Shown here in pieces: positions 1 through 12,682 of a DNA stretch of 64,000 nt. Under the pieces are notes generated by a model. That model was not told the DNA's origin and did no database searches. It worked only from the letters and a program-made list of their open reading frames with translations. The stretch is taken from contig JAHWDD010000004.1 in assembly GCA_023897205.1 (NCBI GenBank), positions 1,674,001-1,738,000 on the forward strand, written 5' to 3'. Each line of letters opens with the position of its first letter. The stretch's first letter is position 1. Position numbers and translations under genes: made by a program. This DNA comes from Exophiala sp. HKRS030 (Eukaryota; Ascomycota; Eurotiomycetes; Chaetothyriales; Herpotrichiellaceae).

Positions 1-1204
1 GTCCGATGATTGGCGCCATTGCTGCGGGTAACACTGTTGTATTGAAGCCTTCCGAGCAGGCGTCCAACTGTGCCGCTATCATGCAGAAGATCATCGCGTC
101 TTCCCTCGACCCTGACTGCTATACTGTAGTACAGGGTGCCATTCCCGAGACCTCGGCCCTGCTGGCCCAAAAATGGGACAAAATATTCTTCACGGGCTCT
201 GTCAGGACAGCCAAAATTGTCGCTCAGGCTGCCGCAAAGACCTTGACGCCAGTAGCACTCGAGCTGGGTGGAAAAAATCCCGCCATAGTTACCAAGAGGG
301 CCGATGTTCGTCTGGCTGCTCGAAGACTGATTTGGTCAAAGGTTATGAATGCCGGTCAGGTCTGCATGTCTCCAAACCACACCCTCATCGACAGAGAGGT
401 CGTGCCCAAATTTGTCGAAGAAGTCAAGGCCAGCCTCAAAGAGTTCTATCCCGAAGGGGCCAAGAAAAGTCCTGATTACGCGAGGATCATCAACAAATCT
501 TCCTTTGACCGCATCAAGAAGATGTTGGACGATACCGATGGCAAGATCTTAGTTGGAGGCGAGACAGATGCCGATGAACTGTACATCGAGCCCACTGTCA
601 TCCAAGTCTCCAATCCCAAGGACTCGCTCTTGGCCGATGAATCCTTCGGTCCTTTGTTCACGATCCTCCCCGTTGACGATCTAGACCAAGCCATTGCCAC
701 CGCCAACGAGCTGCACGCAACACCATTGGGAGTCTACGCCTTTGGATCCAAAGCCGAGACCGAACGCATCCTCGCTGAAACCCGCTCTGGGGGCGCAAGC
801 GTCAACGATGGCTTCTATCACGGCATGATCCCGCACTTTCCATTCGGCGGCGTCGGGGACTCCGGCACAGGCAACTACCGTGGCAAGGCTTCTTTTGATT
901 GCTTCACTCACCCACGCTCCATCACCACCACTCCCGGCTGGATGGAGAAGCTGTTGGCATTGAGATATCCGCCGTACTTTGGCACCAACAAGCTGAAGCA
1001 ATACCAGCAGATGAGCCAGGGGAAACCGGACTTTGACCGGGAGGGAAATAAGAAACGTAGTTTGTTCTGGTACGTATTGACCCTGGGGCTGGGAGTGCCT
1101 CTGGGGCCGTGTTTCGTGCCATCGTGCTTGGTGGGCTGTATCTTGTGTTGAAACTGACCTTGGATGGCAGACCATTGCAGTTGGGCAACAAGAAATTGAA
1201 TTAA
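1..1204 (+). CDS. Fatty aldehyde dehydrogenase, class 3 (HFD1-like), 5' partial, one frameshift
   Basis: NAD(P)-dependent oxidation of long-chain aldehydes to fatty acids is the family role. Fungal HFD1 acts on hexadecenal from sphingolipid breakdown and is membrane-anchored. The gene enters from the left edge; the codon phase starts at base 3. Visible are the cofactor-site segment GNTVVLKPSE, the general-base region LELGGKNP, the catalytic Cys in GQVCMSPN (codon 363-365) and the C-terminal PFGGVGDSG block. The frame breaks near the G runs at 1085-1093. The annotated frame ends at 1151, whereas one added G continues a hydrophobic tail (AIVLGGLYLVLKL) to a stop at 1202-1204, which fits the usual C-terminal membrane anchor. 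The gene converges on the minus-strand SDR, with about 240 bp between stops. Family assignment is secure; the substrate is inferred. Confidence 0.93.
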
Positions 1205-1445
1205 CCCTGCTTTTCATCACCTGCTTCAGCCTTTCTTTACTTGCACAGCGACAGCCCCCACCTCAGTCTACCTGCTATTTGTACATTTGTGTGTTCGTAT
1301 ATTTGTATGTTTGTATACCAGTATGTGAATAGCACAAGTTTGTGAATCAACGGATATACTAGTAAATATATGGACTTGAATCAAATTGATTTTCTCTCGC
1401 CACGCAAAATCCGCATAATACCACATGCCAAAATGACATAGCCTC

Positions 1446-2576
1446 TCAAGCCTTGGATTTCCCATCCACTTTAGCCATCTCAGCCGTAAACGGAACGATG
1501 CTCTCGATAAGCATATCCTTTGACAGTAAGAATTTTCACCTCAAGTCAGCACTTTGAATGCAAACGTCACAGGGCGGCGACAGGGAAGACGGGCACAAAG
1601 CCCGAGGCAAAGTTACAGCGACCAAGAAAACTAAAACTCACACGGACAAATCGCGGCGACAGCGCCCAGCCCCAGCGCGCGGCAAACGCACTGCCACCAA
1701 CCCACACCGTGCCCGACGAACCCTTCTCGACCTCATCCACCACGCTCGTCGCATACTGCGTGGTGGAGATGCCGGACTTTTGCAGACGGCCGTCGGTGAT
1801 ACCGTGGATGAAGTCGCGGATGGCGTGGTAGTACGATGTCTCGGGGATTGGGTGGCGGAGGTCCCGCGCGAACGCGTTGGTCTTGACTGCCAGTGTGATC
1901 AGTGTCAACACCCGCACGCCTAGCGGCGCGAGTTCAAGGCGCCATGTCTCGCTGCCCGCGGCTAGTGCGGCTTTCGAACTGTTGTACACACCTGCATTTC
2001 GATGCAGAGGGAGAAGGAGACGTCAGCGATTGGTTGGGGAGTTGGGATGTGGTTTCTGATGTGAGGGGGAGACTATGGGAAGAAGGAGGGAGGCAGGGGA
2101 TAGAGAGATGGGGATAAGTGCAACGACTCACTCATCAAAGGCATGGGCACGACGGCGTTGGCCGAGGTGTTGTTGACAATACAGCCTTTTGCCTTGATCA
2201 AGAGCGGTGCGAAGGCCTGCACCATGGCCATGGGTGCCCACACGTTGAGGTCGAAGATGCGCTTGCCCTCGTCAATTGACGTGTCCAGTGCGGGCGCGAT
2301 GATGTTCGAGCCACTATTGTTGACCAGCACGTCGAGGGTGCCGCCTGTTTGCTTTCTGACATCGGCGACGGCAGCCTCGATGGAATCGCGTGAGAGCACG
2401 TCGAGCGTCAGCACTGTAACGTTGGGTGCTTTGGAGAGTGCGGGTGCAATCTTGGATGGTGTGCGCAGTGTCGCAAATACGTGGTAGCCTCGATCCCGGA
2501 ACACTTCAGCCAGCCCGGAGCCTATCCCGCCAGCTGAACAACCAGTTATCAAGACGAACTTGCGTGCTGATGCCAT
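1446..2576 (-). CDS. Short-chain dehydrogenase, AYR1-like (1-acyl-DHAP reductase type)
   Basis: Classical SDR of 288 aa in three exons: 2576-2132, 1991-1642 and 1517-1446. The junctions are GTGAGT/GCAG and GTGAGT/CAAAG, and the spliced length is 867 nt. The Rossmann motif TGCSAGGIGSG starts near residue 11, NNSG lies near 90, and the catalytic YNSSK has Tyr about 151 and Lys about 155; the Tyr lies just after the first intron. The closest family I recognise is yeast AYR1, an NADPH-dependent 1-acyldihydroxyacetone-phosphate reductase of ER and lipid droplets, involved in phosphatidate and ether-lipid synthesis. The start is the ATG at 2576; the open frame upstream has no ATG. No break is needed. 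It could be another broad-substrate SDR of similar architecture. Confidence 0.85.
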
Positions 2577-2979
2577 TGAATCTCCAGGCAAAGTGGCTGG
2601 ATTGGGGAAATGCAAGGGCGAAAGAAGATGTGTTCCATGATCAAAAATTGGAAATCTGGAATCATCTTATAGAATACTTGTTTCCAATGAATGAGTCCCA
2701 TGAGCCAATTTATGAAGTAGCTCATTACCCTCTTTTGTCCTCACTGCATACATCTCATGCTCAATTGAGGGGATTGTACATGAATCTCAAGCGGTGGTAA
2801 GGGGAGCCTCGCTCACTATACCCGAAACGGCATACAATTCGAATCTTGGCACTTCGGCAGCAAACCACTCCAGGATAGGCAGAGAGATTGCGTCCTATAT
2901 TTGCGTCCGCTGTTTGATTTTCACCCTCGCAGCATTGCCTTGTCTGGTAAATAATGAAAAAAGACCAAGGACACCCTAG

Positions 2980-4514
2980 ATGGCAGGTCTGGTTGACTTC
3001 AAATCAAGTGACCACTCGGCAAACGGGAGGCTTTTCATAGTGTCCTCAGATGTCAATAAGGCCGATCCCACTACTAGGAAATTGATCAGAAGCCATGTCA
3101 TGCGTGGGAAGAAGCGAAAAAAGACTGAACCAGTCAAAAAGCGGTACTGGACTACTTACTCTTTGACAGAGAGAGCTCATGCCCAGACAGCCCCGATCAC
3201 GACAGAAGATATGGCCAAGTCATATGCACCTCTTATGCCTGGCCGGATTGGTTCAGAACTGTCATTCGTTGAGTTTGCAGATGATATTGAGCCTTCACTA
3301 GTCTTGAATATAGCGAAGGGTAAGTTTTTCTAATCGGAGCAAACCACTTACTGACTTTGAAGTACCATTCCAGTCTCAATGGTCGCTATGAAAGTCATCT
3401 TTCCTCTGATGGTGTCCATAGGCTTCCATTCGGACGTGCGTGGATCGCTTTATCCAATTGTGCACGACGCTGCTACGTTGCACATAACTGCTTTTGCGGT
3501 AGATGGATTCGTCTCCAGAGTGCTGCGTCGCGAAAGCAGCTACAATGCCGCAGCGACGCTGCATTTGCTGAGAGGAATGAAGCTTCTGCGTGAGAGGCTA
3601 TTGGGGTCCGATGACATGCTCAAGATCTCGGATTCTACAATGAGTGCAGTTTTGAAATTGGCCAGCACTGCACATTTTGAGGGAGACTCGGGTGCGGCAA
3701 AATTACATATCCAGGGCCTTCGCAACATAGTATTGTTAAGAGGGGTCTGGACATGTTGAGGGATACAAAGTTTCTGATGGAGATGTTGAGGTAAGCAAAC
3801 ATAGATACTTGCGATGTCCTGCTCGAGAATACTAAAATCCTACAGATGTGATTTGAGCATCGCGATTCTCGACGGGAGCAAGCCTGTGTTTTTCTGTCAG
3901 CCCTCGGAGCCGATTGCAGAGTATCCGGAAGAATTGTTGGACAGAAATGACTCGGCGATCAATGCGGCAAATGACGAGTTTCTCGGTAATCTTGATGAAG
4001 ACCTGGTAACGGCTTGGTTCGCCATGAGGAAATTTTGCCTGCTCGTAAACCTTGGGACACAAACCAAACGAATGATGTATCCGAAAATGCTCCATGGAAC
4101 AATGTCTGCACTGATATACCGACTGGTTCACATGGGTTTCAACTCGGGGTCGATTGACGAGATGGTCCGACTGGGATTGCTTGCATTCTCTTACCATGTC
4201 TTCCTACAGTGGCAGGGCATCAGGCTACCATATGCCTACCTTCCCACCAAATATCAGAAAGAGATTCAAAACATGAAACCTGGTCGTGAGAGATTTCCGC
4301 AAATGATGCTGTGGCTATTGATGGTTGGGGGATTTCATTATTTGATATATCGGATGAGGCATGGCTAGGGCAAGAAGTGCGAGAGCACGCGGAAAGATGT
4401 CAAGTAAAGACGTGGAAGACGATGCAGGAAATGTTGAAGTCCTTCATGTGGATACCTCTATTGGATGAAGAGGCTGGGAAGAAGGTTTACGCGCAGGTTT
4501 ATGGCACGGTATGA
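2980..4514 (+). CDS. Fungal_trans_2-type (PF11951-like) regulator, two frameshifts
   Basis: Fungal-specific protein of about 475 aa. Exons are 2980-3319, 3374-3790 and 3846-4514, with GTAAGT/CCAG and GTAAGC/ACAG junctions. The N-terminal motif RKLIRSHVMRGKKRKK is typical of the family of putative transcription factors that carry the Fungal_trans_2 domain but lack a Zn2Cys6 cluster; I see no cysteine cluster here. The helical body includes LRNIVLLRG and CDLSIAI. Two one-base losses break it: the GGGG run at 3742-3745 (restoring one G gives RGGLDMLRDTKFLMEMLR) and the GGGGG run at 4327-4331 (restoring one gives MVGGISLFDISDEAW). With both, the coding length is 1428 nt, divisible by three. An in-frame stop sits directly before the ATG. 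DNA binding and targets are unknown. Confidence 0.75.
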
Positions 4515-4679
4515 ATGATGTGAATGTAGATAAGGGATGAGAGGTGGCGGAGGGCAGTAGTAATGCTGGCATAAGGATAGGATTTTTGGTGGGATTTGGG
4601 AACAAACCATCGGAAACGGAAAGGACGCATTTCTTGGCGGGATAAGCACTGGGATGAGAGATGCAAAGACGTCATCGAC

Positions 4680-5440
4680 ACTTTGACTCGGAAGTTCCCC
4701 AACAGAGAAGGCACGAAGAGGGTACAGTACGTACATACAGTACTTCAGGCAGGTGCTACGGACCTGGATATGGTCCTACTAAGTACATCTAGGTATCTGG
4801 GTATTATGTACTGTGTACCTAACTAGGTCCTTCATACTTGTCAGACAAACTTCCTCATGGTATGTTCTCGGTAGTGCGTAGATGGTTGAGGCATGGTTTG
4901 GGATAAAGAGCTAGATCTATTCATGCCGGGCACCTACTAAGTACCTAGGTATTACGCACCTCTCTGAGGATAACGTGTTTTGGAAGTTATTGGCTGGAGC
5001 CATCGGGTTTATGAGAATCCAACCCGCGGACTGATAACCTAAGTACCTAGGCACCAGTTAGGTGCCACTGACCTGAATGGCAACTTATCTGGTGGGTAGG
5101 TGGTGGTACTCCCTTTCTCCCTTTCTCCCTTTCCCCTCCGTGCCCCGTACTGTCTCCTCCGTGCTTCGCCACCAATGCCACACGGGGTGCTAAGTGGCAC
5201 TCTATGTACCCGAGAAGTACCTGATAACCCAAAGTCCCCAAGGTCCCCAGAGACACAATCTACATCATGACGATTTGCACTGCCATTGCTACTTGGCAGG
5301 TACTTGGATACTTCCTGCCCAACTAGGTAGTTAGTTACGGTACCCCGAGTGCCCAAGGTAGTTAGGGAACCCTCAGGGAAACCCTCTTCCGCCCGCCTAA
5401 CTAGTTACCTAGTTACTTGCAGTACTCCGTACACGCACAT
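4680..5440. promoter_or_regulatory. Cluster of short palindromic motifs upstream of the oxysterol-binding gene
   Basis: This intergenic stretch is packed with variants of TACCTAGGTA (for example 4942-4951 and about 5043), ACTAGGTAGTTAG (about 5323) and GTACTCCGTAC (5422-5432), plus a CCCTTTCT tandem at about 5110-5135. It lies 260-1000 bp before the start of the oxysterol-binding gene and after the stop of the preceding regulator. I cannot assign a binding protein. The motifs may be promoter elements or remnants of a short interspersed repeat. Confidence 0.5.
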
Positions 5441-5704
5441 ACATACTACCTCAACCACCAACCTACGCACTCCTGGTGACAACCCACGACTTCAATCTCC
5501 AGCATCTGGTTGGATAGCTTCCTCAAAATAATATCGCCTTCTACACTCATCTGCCTCAGTCAACCACCTTCCCTCTACCTTTCAGCAGTTCACTTCCTAC
5601 AATCCTACTATTCCCGCTGTTTAATCCTCCTGATCGCTGTTCAGTGAAAAAAGCCATCGGCAATCGTCTGCCCGCAGCAGCCTTGTCTGCACCTTCAACA
5701 TATC

Positions 5705-7496
5705 ATGACATCGACTTCCAATACTCCCTTTGCCACTCCTTCGGCCTCTGTCCCAAACTCGAGACCTGGCACTCCCAATCTCTCCACGCCGCCGACCACT
5801 GCCGTCGCCGACTCCCAACTACAAGATGACTCGTCCAAGTTAAGGACCTTTCTAGGTCTGTTGAGGAAGTACGTCACCGCCTCCGATAAGAGCACTGCCT
5901 TGCCATAAACATGGAAAAATTGCTACATTGTCCTTGAGATCTCTCTGTTGACATCGGTCTGCTTGTCAGGTTTATCGGTGTCGCCGACATGGCAAACGTT
6001 CGTTTTTCCTTGCCAGCTCAACTTATGGAACCCATACCCAACCTAGGTATGAGATCATCAAAAGGCGCATATCCAGAGACAGTTGTCTAACATCCTGTAG
6101 AATATTGGCATTATCTCGATAGGCCAGAAACATTTGCAAGGTACGTCCTCCAAACCCCTGCTAAATAAACCAACATTGACCACTCCATCAGCATTGGCGC
6201 TTCCGATTCAGACCTTGGGCGAATGCTGGAAGTCCTCAGGTTTTGGTTCACAAAGGATCTGGTTAGCACAAGGGTTTTGAACCCCCGACAAACATTCTCT
6301 TGTTGACGATTGCATAGAAATACGTCAAGGGAAAGCCTTGCAAACCTTACAACTCGACCCTGGGCGAATTCTTCAGGGTGTGTTGCCCCTCTCCATTCAA
6401 CTTCGCAACGACCCCGCCCAGAAATTGTTGATCAAGCTCCATGTTGGTCACACATCGACTCGGGAACAATGGCTAACCTTTCATCCGTACACAGTGTAAC
6501 TGGGAGATTAGCGATACAGCACCCTCAATATCTCGACCGTCCAAGGCACCTGCTCAACCGCCCGCCGATCCTCTCGCTGCAAACGGTAACCCGAACTCGA
6601 GTCCTGTCACCGTATCGTTTCTCACCGAGCAAACCTCTCATCATCCTCCTGTCTCAGCTTATTGGTACGATTGTCCCGAGCGAGGTATCTCCGCAAGAGG
6701 CTATGATCAGATCTCCGCCAAGTTCACCGGGACATCTGTTCGCGTTATCCCGGGTACCTTCAACCGCGGCATATTCATAACCTTGAAGAATAGAGATGAC
6801 GAGGAATACCAACTGAGCCACCCAGCTGCTGCACTCGGAGGAATTCTCAGAGGCTCTTTATACATATCAGTCGCCGACACGTGCACCGTTGTATGCCCGA
6901 AAACGAAACTGAAGACGATTCTCACCTACGTTGAGGAAAGCTGGTTTGGTAAGGCTCAAAACCGCGTCCATGGTGTTGTTTTCCGCTACGATCCTGCCGA
7001 CGACAAGTACACTCGCGTCAAGGACGTCCCCGACAAAGACATTTTAGCCAAGATTGAGGGTTGTTGGCAGGAACAGATCACCTACACGATCCCTAAAAGT
7101 GATGCTGTCAAGGCCTCCGCAGACCTTGAGCCAACATCAGATAAGCAGCTTTTGATCGACCTACAGCCTTTGATGCCCGTGCCCAAGATTGTGCCACCTC
7201 CGGATGAGCAGCTACCCAATGAATCAAGGGAATTCTGGAAGGAAGTCACTGCAGCAATTCTCGAAAAACGTTACGGCGATGCAACACGCATCAAGCAAGA
7301 TCTCGAGCAAGCACAGCGCGATAAAGTCGCCAAACGGAAGGAGCTCGACGTCGAGTTTCAACCAAGATTCTTCACTTCCGTCACTGAGCCCAGTGGCAAA
7401 CCTGATCTAACGGATGAGGGCAAAGAGGCCCTCGCTGGTCTGCAGAAGCAGCGATTTCATCTTGAAAGAAAGCCTGAAGAAGGAATAGACGTCTGA
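5705..7496 (+). CDS. Oxysterol-binding protein, KES1/OSH4-like, one frameshift
   Basis: Lipid-transfer protein that exchanges sterol and PI4P between membranes. Six exons: 5705-5868, 5970-6046, 6101-6140, 6192-6261, 6319-6377 and 6495-7496. All junctions are GT-AG and phase-consistent. The signature EQTSHHPPVSA lies near residues 182-192. YVKGKPCKPYN leads into the conserved LGEFF segment, which is in frame only if one base is restored at 6359-6360 (ACC TGG should read ACC CTG GG). With it, the coding length is 1413 nt (470 aa). No PH, ankyrin or FFAT region is visible, so this is the short Osh4/Kes1 type. The start is the first ATG, followed by a Ser/Thr/Pro-rich leader. The C-terminal half is Lys/Glu-rich and helical, ending EEGIDV. 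Confidence 0.93.
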
Positions 7497-10154
7497 GTCT
7501 GGTCTTTTATGGCACCACGCATTCAATTAGAACTTTGGGGACCTGTAATGGATGAGGAGGGATTACTACAGCTACAGAGATCGATCCTCAGGATTTGTTC
7601 GCAAGACAAGAGCAAGTTCGCCATTGGTGGTGAATCTGTGGTGTTCAACTGTATACACGAACCTGCGCATGAGAAAGATGCCATCTCACAAGTGCTAAAG
7701 TCGTCGTCTGAACTTCAGCGAGCGAGTCATGAGGTACTGTGGCGGTGAGATGGCGGCGCAAGCATATTATGGAGTGTCATTTTGTTCTTCGCTACAAGCG
7801 CCTTTGCAGTAGAACTTGGGTGTCAGAGACGAGGCGAATTGGGTTGCAGCCGACGACTGGCCTACTTATCTTACAACTATCGCTCTCGTCAAGTACAGTA
7901 TTAGAACTCGGCATGACTATTACTATAGTCGATCATTTGGTGTTTGGGCTGGCGGTTTACGAGATTTATGACTTTCAACGAGGTAGACGTATCATCAACC
8001 CTCCCTGTGCGACCTTTGATGCATACCTTGCGATGCGACTATCTGTGACAAAACTTAGCTCGGTGACCTTGATCGTCACAATTCAAGGAATCGAAAGCAC
8101 GAAAGACTGGCCCGAGACTGGACTCCTCGTATAAAAGAATAGCCATTACACCATGGCTACATACTCTCTGTCCTTGTTCTCGAAGATACAGTCTGCCTTT
8201 TTGACATGGCGGCACAGTGCTTAGCATCTCACAGCTCATCCACGGAAGAAGAAAGGGACCTTGGTAACTCCGTAGTCGAAAAGTGCGGTATTTCCTTTCG
8301 AGAACATCACCTACCTGCCTCATTCGCGACAACTCGTCGGATACATCAACACAAGCTGGTGTCATGTATGTAGGACGAGCCGGACCGCATTAGGAAGCCC
8401 ACGCCGTGCCCGTTTCACGGTGCCCAGTACCCGAGCGCCTAGTTGATAACTGTCATCTGCATCTGTCTGTTGTCGCGCTTGTCAAGCCCGACCCTTGTAA
8501 CCTCGACGTTGGACAACATTCATGTGTTCCATCTCCCCAGCGAGAAAACTCAAGTCTAGAGAGAAAATATAAATTAGAACACGGGTGCCTCAGCGTCATG
8601 ATCTCATGGCTTGTTGCGTGGTGTAACCAACCACCTTGAGCAATCTTAGCGAGCCCGTCATGCGCGATCGGCGGCATTTCCTTGCAAGTTGCCAATCTGT
8701 ACGTCTTTGCATGTTAGTATTACCGTTCATTCGGAGACAGGCTCCCGATCGGGGTGGTTTGGCCGAAGATGGGCTCTGGAGTAATCTGGGGCGTGCCTTT
8801 CTTTCATCGTTGTTGTGTCTGCACGTGGTTACTCCGTACGTGATCGGGTCAGTCGGATGTCGGTTCGCTTCGCAATTGTGGGCTGGGAATCTAGGACAGT
8901 GGTAATTGCAAAAGACCAGGGCTGACTGTTTGTAAGTGTTTTGTTATGTTTCCTCTGGAGAATCCCACGTTTGTGGCCAGATTGCTGGTACAAGCCAGGG
9001 GAAGGGAAGTCAAATGGTTCTTGCTCCCTTTCCACCATCACAGGTTCATAATGCAGGGCAACCTGATGCGTAGAGCCTGGAGGTAAGATCAAGTGCGATA
9101 AAAGCTCTATAACGCTGTTCTACCTGAGGTAGGCAACCATTTGACGCTTTCACATGCGCAAGCTCGCTTCCTGAACTCGCGTATGTGATTGGCCGGTTGA
9201 GAGGGAGCTGATGTGCAGGTGACTGATGCTAACGCGTGACTACGAGGAAGGCGCGACCGAGCTGAAGTCCATCAGTTTCGGGATTCAAGGCTGTCTACCC
9301 AGGAGGAAAATAAAATAGCTATCATTGAAGTCTTCTGGTAGCAGCACATGATGGCACATCTGTGCGTTGTGCTTGTCTCTGGCTCCTGTGTCTGCCTTGC
9401 CAAAAAAGGGGGAAAGCATGATCATTGAGAAACAACAAACTTGGACCAACCGGGGTCGACCACGAAAATGTATGTTTACGAGCTGGCATCAAAAGAACAT
9501 CGAGAGAAGCATGACTCGAATCTCGATGGTCAACGATCAACAATGCTACCAGCCTACCACCCAGTGATCCATTATGATCATGCCGCTTGCGCGTGGAGAA
9601 GAGGCTTGCAGAAGATGAAACGACGGTTTTGAAGGCGGGCATTTCCAGCCGGAAACCCATTGATGGCGTTTTTTTGAAACACGCAACACGTGACTTGAAA
9701 CTCCAAAACACGCGAGTCTCTTGGGTCGTTCGAGTTTCAGGTTTTCGATACTATCTGGAGACATCAGATGTTGCTTCTGTGGGAACAATCTGAATGAACA
9801 ATCTGGACGCAGGAGCAAGGGGCAAACATGGCGTCAGCACTCTCATGTACTCATTTTACTTGGAAGTTGGGACTCGGCAGTCGTGGCCGTTGCGCACATC
9901 TGCAAGCTTTAGATACTTCTAGACCAAGCCAACGCTTACCACTTCTTGCATACCCCTGCGATGATCATCACGGTTCACCGGCACGTGTAGGAGATCATCC
10001 CTAACATGTCATCAATCGTAACATCCATCAGGGATCGACATGCTCGGCTCAGATGCGGACCTTGGAGAGTCACTAGCTGTCACCAGTGGTGATGGACCAT
10101 GGGACTGTGATGACCCTGATGCAATCAAAGCTGAACTTTATGTTTTGTTCGGCC
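7497..10154. other. Gene-poor stretch, no supported gene
   Basis: The short ORFs on both strands carry no recognisable motif and have no matching splice structure. The only motif noted is one TACTCCGTA at 8830-8838. The stretch includes the 3' flank of the oxysterol-binding gene. It may be true intergenic sequence or decayed. Confidence 0.5.
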
Positions 10155-10814
10155 ATGGAGGCTAGAAAAATCAAATGTGACAAACAAGAACAAAAGCCCT
10201 CCGCGCCGAACACATCCAACTGAGTAAGGTAGCTCCGAGCGTTAGGCCAAGACCGTGAAAGGTAAGGCAACCAACTACTCTGTCATCGTCTAGGCCTCTG
10301 ACAACAAGCTGATGTCGATCTTCTCCGTTGATTCGCAATTCGGGATCATCAACCTGCCCTCACTCACAGAAAGAGGTAGGATGCCTGAGGATTCAGGAGC
10401 ACGCCTCTCGCCACAATCCCCTTCAATTGTGGCGCGTACAGCCAGAAGTTACGGTCATGCTGATGAGGAATTACTAAAAGATGAGAATTTGAAGAGAGCT
10501 ATAGTCCGTAGATCACCTCCAGCCACAGAAGGATCGAAGGATGATTTGACTTCCACTTGGTTTCCTCGAGCGGCTGTGGCTGATGAATCCTCCGGGTAAA
10601 ATCATGCAACTCTTGCTCTCCGTCCTCCGATTCCAAAACTGCAATCCCGATTCCTTGGCTTGAGCCTAGGTCTGACTCTGTGCATGCCCATTTTTTTCCC
10701 GAGAAGTCTAAAAGATCAGGAGTCGTTGGAATAGAACGTGGTAGGGTACTGACAGAGAGACAGTCGGTTCCAGCTTCCAGCCCTGAGATGAGCACTAATC
10801 ACAATCATTTCTAG
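10155..10814 (+). pseudogene. Possible decayed Zn2Cys6-type regulator fragment
   Basis: The ATG at 10155 opens a short frame containing ARKIKCDKQ, which resembles the middle of a fungal Zn2Cys6 cluster, but most of the six cysteines are missing. After a possible intron ending in CTAG at about 10295, a second open segment (10312 onward: MSIFSVDSQFGIINLP...) runs to 10597. It continues in another frame (SCNSCSPSSDSKTAIPIP...) to a stop at 10812-10814 if one base is restored in the TCCGGG context at 10591-10596. That gives 504 nt from 10312, divisible by three. It may be an exon of a real gene, a pseudogene or chance; the function is unknown. Confidence 0.25.
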
Positions 10815-12682
10815 ACCTCGTTCCTGCATTCCACTGCTGCATCAAAGGGGAGATGTAACATTCAAAAGTGGAGGAGGCCCAATTGTCCTCTCACTAATTC
10901 ACTGGTGACCAAGATCTCGCGAGTAAGCTACGTTTCGTTGGCGCATACTAACCGTGTAGTTTTGATCCCGTGTTCGAACCACACAAGAGATGTATCAAAG
11001 GCACACCAGAGACCTCGTTTGCAAATGCATTGCGAATCCAATCTTACTTCGAGCTTGGTCTTGTGTCGCGACTTGAGGTTTCTATTTTGGAAACCATGAT
11101 ACTAATCATGACCATGGCATGCTCGATTTAGGCAGTCGACGGTGGCAGGACGATACCGACCACAAAGTGAACCACCGAGGTGGTGTAACGAGGATGGAGG
11201 CTCGGATTGGTCGCACGTATGATCAGCAAAGGTCCTGCGGGTCATATCAGGCACGATCAGGATGATTAGCCGGGGAGTATTGGGTGTTGAGTTCATGATT
11301 GTCATCCAAGGGTGGATATCGGGGTAATTCGCTTGCCATGTTTTGATGACTGGCGAACTCACCGCCGACCAGACCTTTTGATAGACTTTTGTGACCACGA
11401 AAACAAAACTGGAGTGACGAGTCTTGACACTGACTCTCTGAGAAGTGTTCAGACATGTCTAGTGCTCAGGTAAGGCAGACTCGCAGCAGCGTTTGGCACA
11501 GAAGAGGTTAGATTAAGCCAATTTAGTTGAGACTAATTCTATTCTGGTCTAGTGGATCGTATTTGCAGTTTCACACTAAGCCTTTCCCAGTATGACGGTT
11601 CTTTAAAATAGAAGCATCATCATGCATAACCTGGCTAGCGCGGGATTTGTCTCCACCAGACCCTTACTAGTCGCATTGGATGTCGGCCTGCGCCGCAATT
11701 ACTTGTCCCTCCGACACATGGGATCTCCACCATCCCAACCACTCACGATGCCAGTCTGATGCCAGCCTCAGGTACGAACCAACCCAATCCTTGCCCGTTG
11801 TGCTAGTATCTCACCATCTCTCTCGACTAATGTGCTCCATCTTAGGGCCCGTCAATTCGTGTCCACAATCCACTCACTCGGTGTTGGCTTGACCACTGTG
11901 GCCGACTTGTGGTAAGTCCCGTTTCCCTCTCCGTCCGCCGTCTAGCGACAAAAGTTCTTTCCAAAGAGTCAATTGACGGCGACCAATCCTTGTTTCCTAC
12001 CGTCCATGATGGCCAGGGTATGACCAGGCCGTCCAATCACCCGTGTCCGTATACCTGGTCCGTCGAGTCTCTATTTTGATTCTTTCAGGGTCGGCCTAGT
12101 TAGAACTTAGCAACCCAACTTTACAAGTAAGTGATCAACACAGCCGCATCCATCTTACTACTGGTTGAGTCGGCCTATACTGAAAGCCTTTCCGTTATGC
12201 TCCTCTTCCACCCTTCTTTGCCAATTTCACCCTGGCTCCTGCTTTCGTTTCCCCTACCGTCGCCTGTTATACCCTTTCGAGTGAGCATGGCCATCACCAA
12301 GAATAACCTCCGGTCGTACACTTCAAACATCGACCACGTGCTTTTCCAATAAACACCGCTACCAAGGTCCAATCCACAAAGGCTCAGCCCTGCCCAGGAC
12401 CCTAGGCCCTCCTCCGTACACCCTACCGGAGCGCTTTAGACTGGTGACTTTAGCCTCCCTCGCCTCTTCTACTTTCCACCATCAAGTCGTCATTCCTCTC
12501 CCAAACATTTCCTTTCATTCTCAGAGACCCATGCTCCCCCTCTACTTCTGCTCAAACAAGCTTAATCTTTTTCTTGAGGCTCAGAAGGGGGCGGAGGCTT
12601 TCCAAGCATTGACCCGACTCCACCGTGAAACGTTCTTGGTCTGTTCGTATAACTCTTATAACATCTATACAACACCCTCACC
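10815..12682. other. Intergenic; long pyrimidine-rich leader of the C2H2 gene
   Basis: No coding segment is supported. The last 600 bases are C/T-rich with many CTCC, TTTCC and CCACC tracts, as is usual for the 5' untranslated region of fungal regulatory genes. Confidence 0.45.

Noticed and set aside
681..1220. Minus-strand ORF of 179 codons opposite the aldehyde dehydrogenase
   Set aside because: It is a shadow of the conserved plus-strand gene and has no family motif.
10970..10985. GTTCGAACC resembling a tRNA B box
   Set aside because: I found no matching A box or acceptor stem on either strand.
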